Shown in pieces: positions 62,377 through 64,000 of a DNA stretch of 64,000 nt; position 1 is the stretch's first letter, and every line of letters begins with the position of its first letter. The notes under the pieces were generated by a model. It was not told the origin of the DNA. It searched no databases and worked only from the letters and a program-made list of their open reading frames with translations. The stretch is from positions 1,663,001-1,727,000 of the forward strand of contig JAYKNF010000014.1 in assembly GCA_036172665.1 (NCBI GenBank), read 5' to 3'. Position numbers and translations under genes: made by a program. The stretch is from Prosopocoilus inquinatus. Lineage: Eukaryota > Arthropoda > Insecta > Coleoptera > Lucanidae.

Positions 62377-64000
62377 CGATGGGCTCCAGTAACTCTGATG
62401 TGAGATACGACGTTTTCGGACGCAGCAGAAGCTGGAAATAGTTTTAAACGAAACAACACGCATTAGCGATGTTCCTGTGATGTATCTAATCGATAAGTAC
62501 TCATCTATCATGTTATTTTACGTTTGGATGGACTCCAGTAACTTTGATGTGAGATACAAAGTTTTTGGACGCAGCAGAAGCTGGAAATAGTTTTGAACGA
62601 AACAACACGTATTAGCGTTGTTCCTGTGATGTATCTAGTCGATCCTTACTTTTCTATCATGTTATTTGACGTTTCTATGGACTCCAGTAACTCTGATCTG
62701 AGATACGACGTTTTCGGACGCAGCAGAAGCTGGAAATAGTTTTAAATGAAACAACACGCATTAGCGATATTCCTGTGATGTATCTAAACGATCCTTACTC
62801 ATCTATCATGTTATTTGACGTTTGGACGGACTCCAGTAACTCTGATGTGAGATACAAAGTTCTCGGACGCAGCAGAAACTGGAAATAGTTTTGAACGAAA
62901 CAACACGTATTAGCGTTGTTCCTGTGATGTATCTAAACGATCCTTACTTATCTAACATGTTATTTAACGTTTGGATGGACTCCAGTAAGTCTGATGTGAG
63001 ATACAAAGTTTTTGGACGCAGCAGAAGCTGGAAATAGTTTTGAACTAAACAACACGTATTAGCGTTGTTCCTGTGATGTATCTAATCGATCCTTACTTAG
63101 CTACTATGTTATTTGACGTTTCGATCTACTCCAGTAACTCTAATGTGAGATACGAAATTTTCGGACGCAGCAGCAGCTGGAAATAGTTTTAAACGAAACA
63201 ACACGTATTAGCGTTGTTCCTGTGAAGTATCTAAACGATCCTTACTTATCTAACATGTTATTTGAAGTTTGGATGGACTCCAGTAAGTCTGATGTGAGAT
63301 ACAAAGTTTTTGGACGCAGCAGGAGCTGGAAATAGTTTTAAACGAAACAACACGTATTAGCGTTGTTCCTGTAAAGTATCTAAACGATCCTTACTTATCT
63401 AACATGTTATTTGAAGTTTGGATGGACTCCAGTAGGTCTGATGTGAGATACAAAGTTTTTGGACGCAGCAGGAGCTGGAAATAGTTTTAAACGAAACAAC
63501 ACGTATTAGCGTTGTTCCTGTGCTGTATCTAATCGATCCTTACTTATCTATCATGTTATTTGACGTTTGGATGGACTCCAGTAACTCTGATGTGAGATAC
63601 GACGTTTTCGGACGCAGCAGAAGCTGGAAATAGTTTTAAACGAAACAACACGTATTAGCGTTGTTCCTGTGATGTATCTAATCGATCCTTACTCATCTAT
63701 CATGTTATTTGACGTTTGGGTGGACTCCAGTGAGTCTGATGTGAAATACAAAGTTTTGGGACGCAGCAGGAGCTGGAAATAGTTTTAAACGAAACAACAC
63801 GCATTAGCGTTGTTCCTGTGCTGTATCTGATCGATCCTTACTCATATATCATCTTATTTGGCGTTTCGATGGGCTCCAGTAGCTCTGATGTGAGATACGA
63901 CGTTTTCGGACGCAGCAGAAGCTGGAAATAGTTTTAAACGAAACAACACGCATTAGCGTTGTTCCTGTGATGTATCTAATCGATCCTTACTCATCTATCA
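62377..64000. repeat. Most diverged stretch: U A O T R P R R J K U (last one partial)
   Basis: Many bases here occur nowhere else I looked: TCCTTTCTTATC near 62,346, CGATAAGTACTC near 62,492, TTTTACGTTTGG near 62,516, ATCTAGTCG near 62,634, TTTCTATGG near 62,673, GATCTGAG near 62,695, GCGATATTCC near 62,764, TGAACTAAAC near 63,041, GATCTACTCC near 63,123, GTAAAGTATC near 63,371, AGTAGGTCTG near 63,431 and ATATATCATCTTATTT near 63,845. The two adjacent R monomers (63,271, 63,420) share TTTGAAGTTTGG and AAGTATC, so they are a local duplication. The window ends inside the last monomer after 134 bp. Confidence 0.8.

Larger units (their letters stand above)
1..64000. repeat. 149-bp satellite array, about 429.9 monomers, head to tail, filling the window
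   Basis: Numbering each monomer from its GG/CG start, the conserved parts are about 46-81 (CGCAGC, AGCTGGAAATAGTTTTAAAC, GAAACAAC), 89-101 (AGCGTTGTTCCTG) and 134-142 (ATGTTATTT). Variation is concentrated at 1-45, 82-88, 102-106, 114, 125-133 and 143-149. My class labels: A AACTCTG+GTTTTTGG; B GGATTAACTCC; C GTGGACTCC+GATGAGAG; D AGTGTGTCTG; E AACCCTGACG with tail GAAGCAACAGGC; F GACGTTTCCGG; G AACTAGGATGAG; H GGATACACTCC; I CGATGG+GAAGTTTTCGG; J GGATGG+GACGTTTTCGG or GAAGTTTTCGG; K AGTGAGTCTG; L as E with tail GAAACAACACGC; M AACTTAGATG, usually with AGCTGAAGCTAG; N CCTGACTT; O AGTAGCTCTG; P AACTCTAATG; Q GGACAGACTCC; R GGATGG+AGTAAGTCTG; S GATGAGAAATAC; T GGACGGACTCC; U CGATGGGCTCC; V GCAGCAGCAGC, usually with GACATTTCG. 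A prime marks a chimera or variant. Adjacent classes differ at many sites; HOR copies differ at very few. No inversion or foreign insert was seen. Confidence 0.98.

Noticed and set aside
1..64000. CRISPR array
   Set aside because: There are no unique spacers. The whole 149-bp unit repeats and all parts are related, so this is satellite DNA and not repeat-spacer architecture.
1..64000. CENP-B box
   Set aside because: The core pattern NTTCGNNNNANNCGGGN was looked for on both strands of the main classes. TTCGG and ACGAA motifs occur, but never with the CGGG at the required spacing.
1..64000. Pol III promoter or SINE-derived unit
   Set aside because: GGATCGATTAG on the minus strand resembles a B box at its left end only and lacks the CC. 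No matching A box or poly-A tail was found.
1..64000. Transposon or inserted element within the array
   Set aside because: The monomer phase can be followed from 3 to 63,867 with only 57 bp lost and no extra sequence, which leaves no room for an insertion.
1..64000. Inverted satellite segments or large palindromes
   Set aside because: Every monomer reads GGATGG/CGATGG to GACGTTT on the plus strand. No reversed block was seen. The only dyads are the short AACAAC/GTTGTT and ATCGAT motifs.
1..64000. Array is an assembly artefact (false duplication)
   Set aside because: This cannot be excluded for the most similar blocks. However, most copies differ by private substitutions and in-register rearrangements spread along their length, which simple false duplication would not create. 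Long reads spanning 17.9-30.5 kb and 0.4-5.8 kb would settle it.

Overview
The whole 64,000-base window is one uninterrupted satellite DNA array. It holds head-to-tail copies of a single 149-bp monomer (about 39% G+C). With the monomer starting at the GGATGG/CGATGG motif, the first begins at position 3 and the last at 63,867. That gives 429 complete monomers plus a 134-bp partial one, all in the same orientation. I found no protein-coding gene, tRNA, rRNA, transposon, CRISPR array or unique spacer. The few open reading frames are accidental: each exists because a point change removed a stop from the satellite. The source is almost certainly eukaryotic, from a centromeric, pericentromeric or other heterochromatic array. 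I do not recognise this monomer and cannot name the species. CpG is not depleted, which suggests a genome with little germline CpG methylation, such as many invertebrates; that is inference.

The monomers fall by eye into about 22 recurring classes. I label them A to V, by diagnostic motifs given in the whole-array entry. They repeat in a fixed order, so the array has higher-order repeat (HOR) structure. Region by region: 1-449, end of an A B C string; 450-5,813, two tandem copies of an 18-monomer HOR (2,682 bp, about five differences found); 5,814-17,881, units rebuilt from the same string, sharing a D Q R I A B C D module; 17,882-30,540, two tandem copies of a 43/42-monomer HOR (6,405 and 6,254 bp); 30,541-38,421, a mosaic with U, V and T classes and a rare complex indel; 38,422-44,083, a C D dimer duplication and a 20-monomer HOR (2,980 bp) in tandem; 44,084-46,616, mosaic; 46,617-49,894, the canonical long string again; 49,895-55,971, a long-range copy of 30.5-34.1 kb plus pieces of 36-45 kb; 55,972-59,845, a 13-monomer duplication (1,937 bp), complete in the first copy and diverging after nine monomers in the second; 59,846-62,376, 6- and 4-monomer duplications; 62,377-64,000, the most privately mutated monomers in the window.

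Monomer length is almost invariant. Nine events (1, 2, 2, 2, 16, 16, 16, 1 and 1 bp lost; 57 bp net) account exactly for the phase of the last monomer. Where I could locate them, crossovers are in register and leave whole 149-bp steps. The array therefore looks like a product of recent, repeated, in-register unequal exchange and block duplication at many scales (4, 6, 13, 16, 18, 20, 35, 42-43, 45, 75 and 131-136 monomers). The sequence does not show whether it is a functional centromere.
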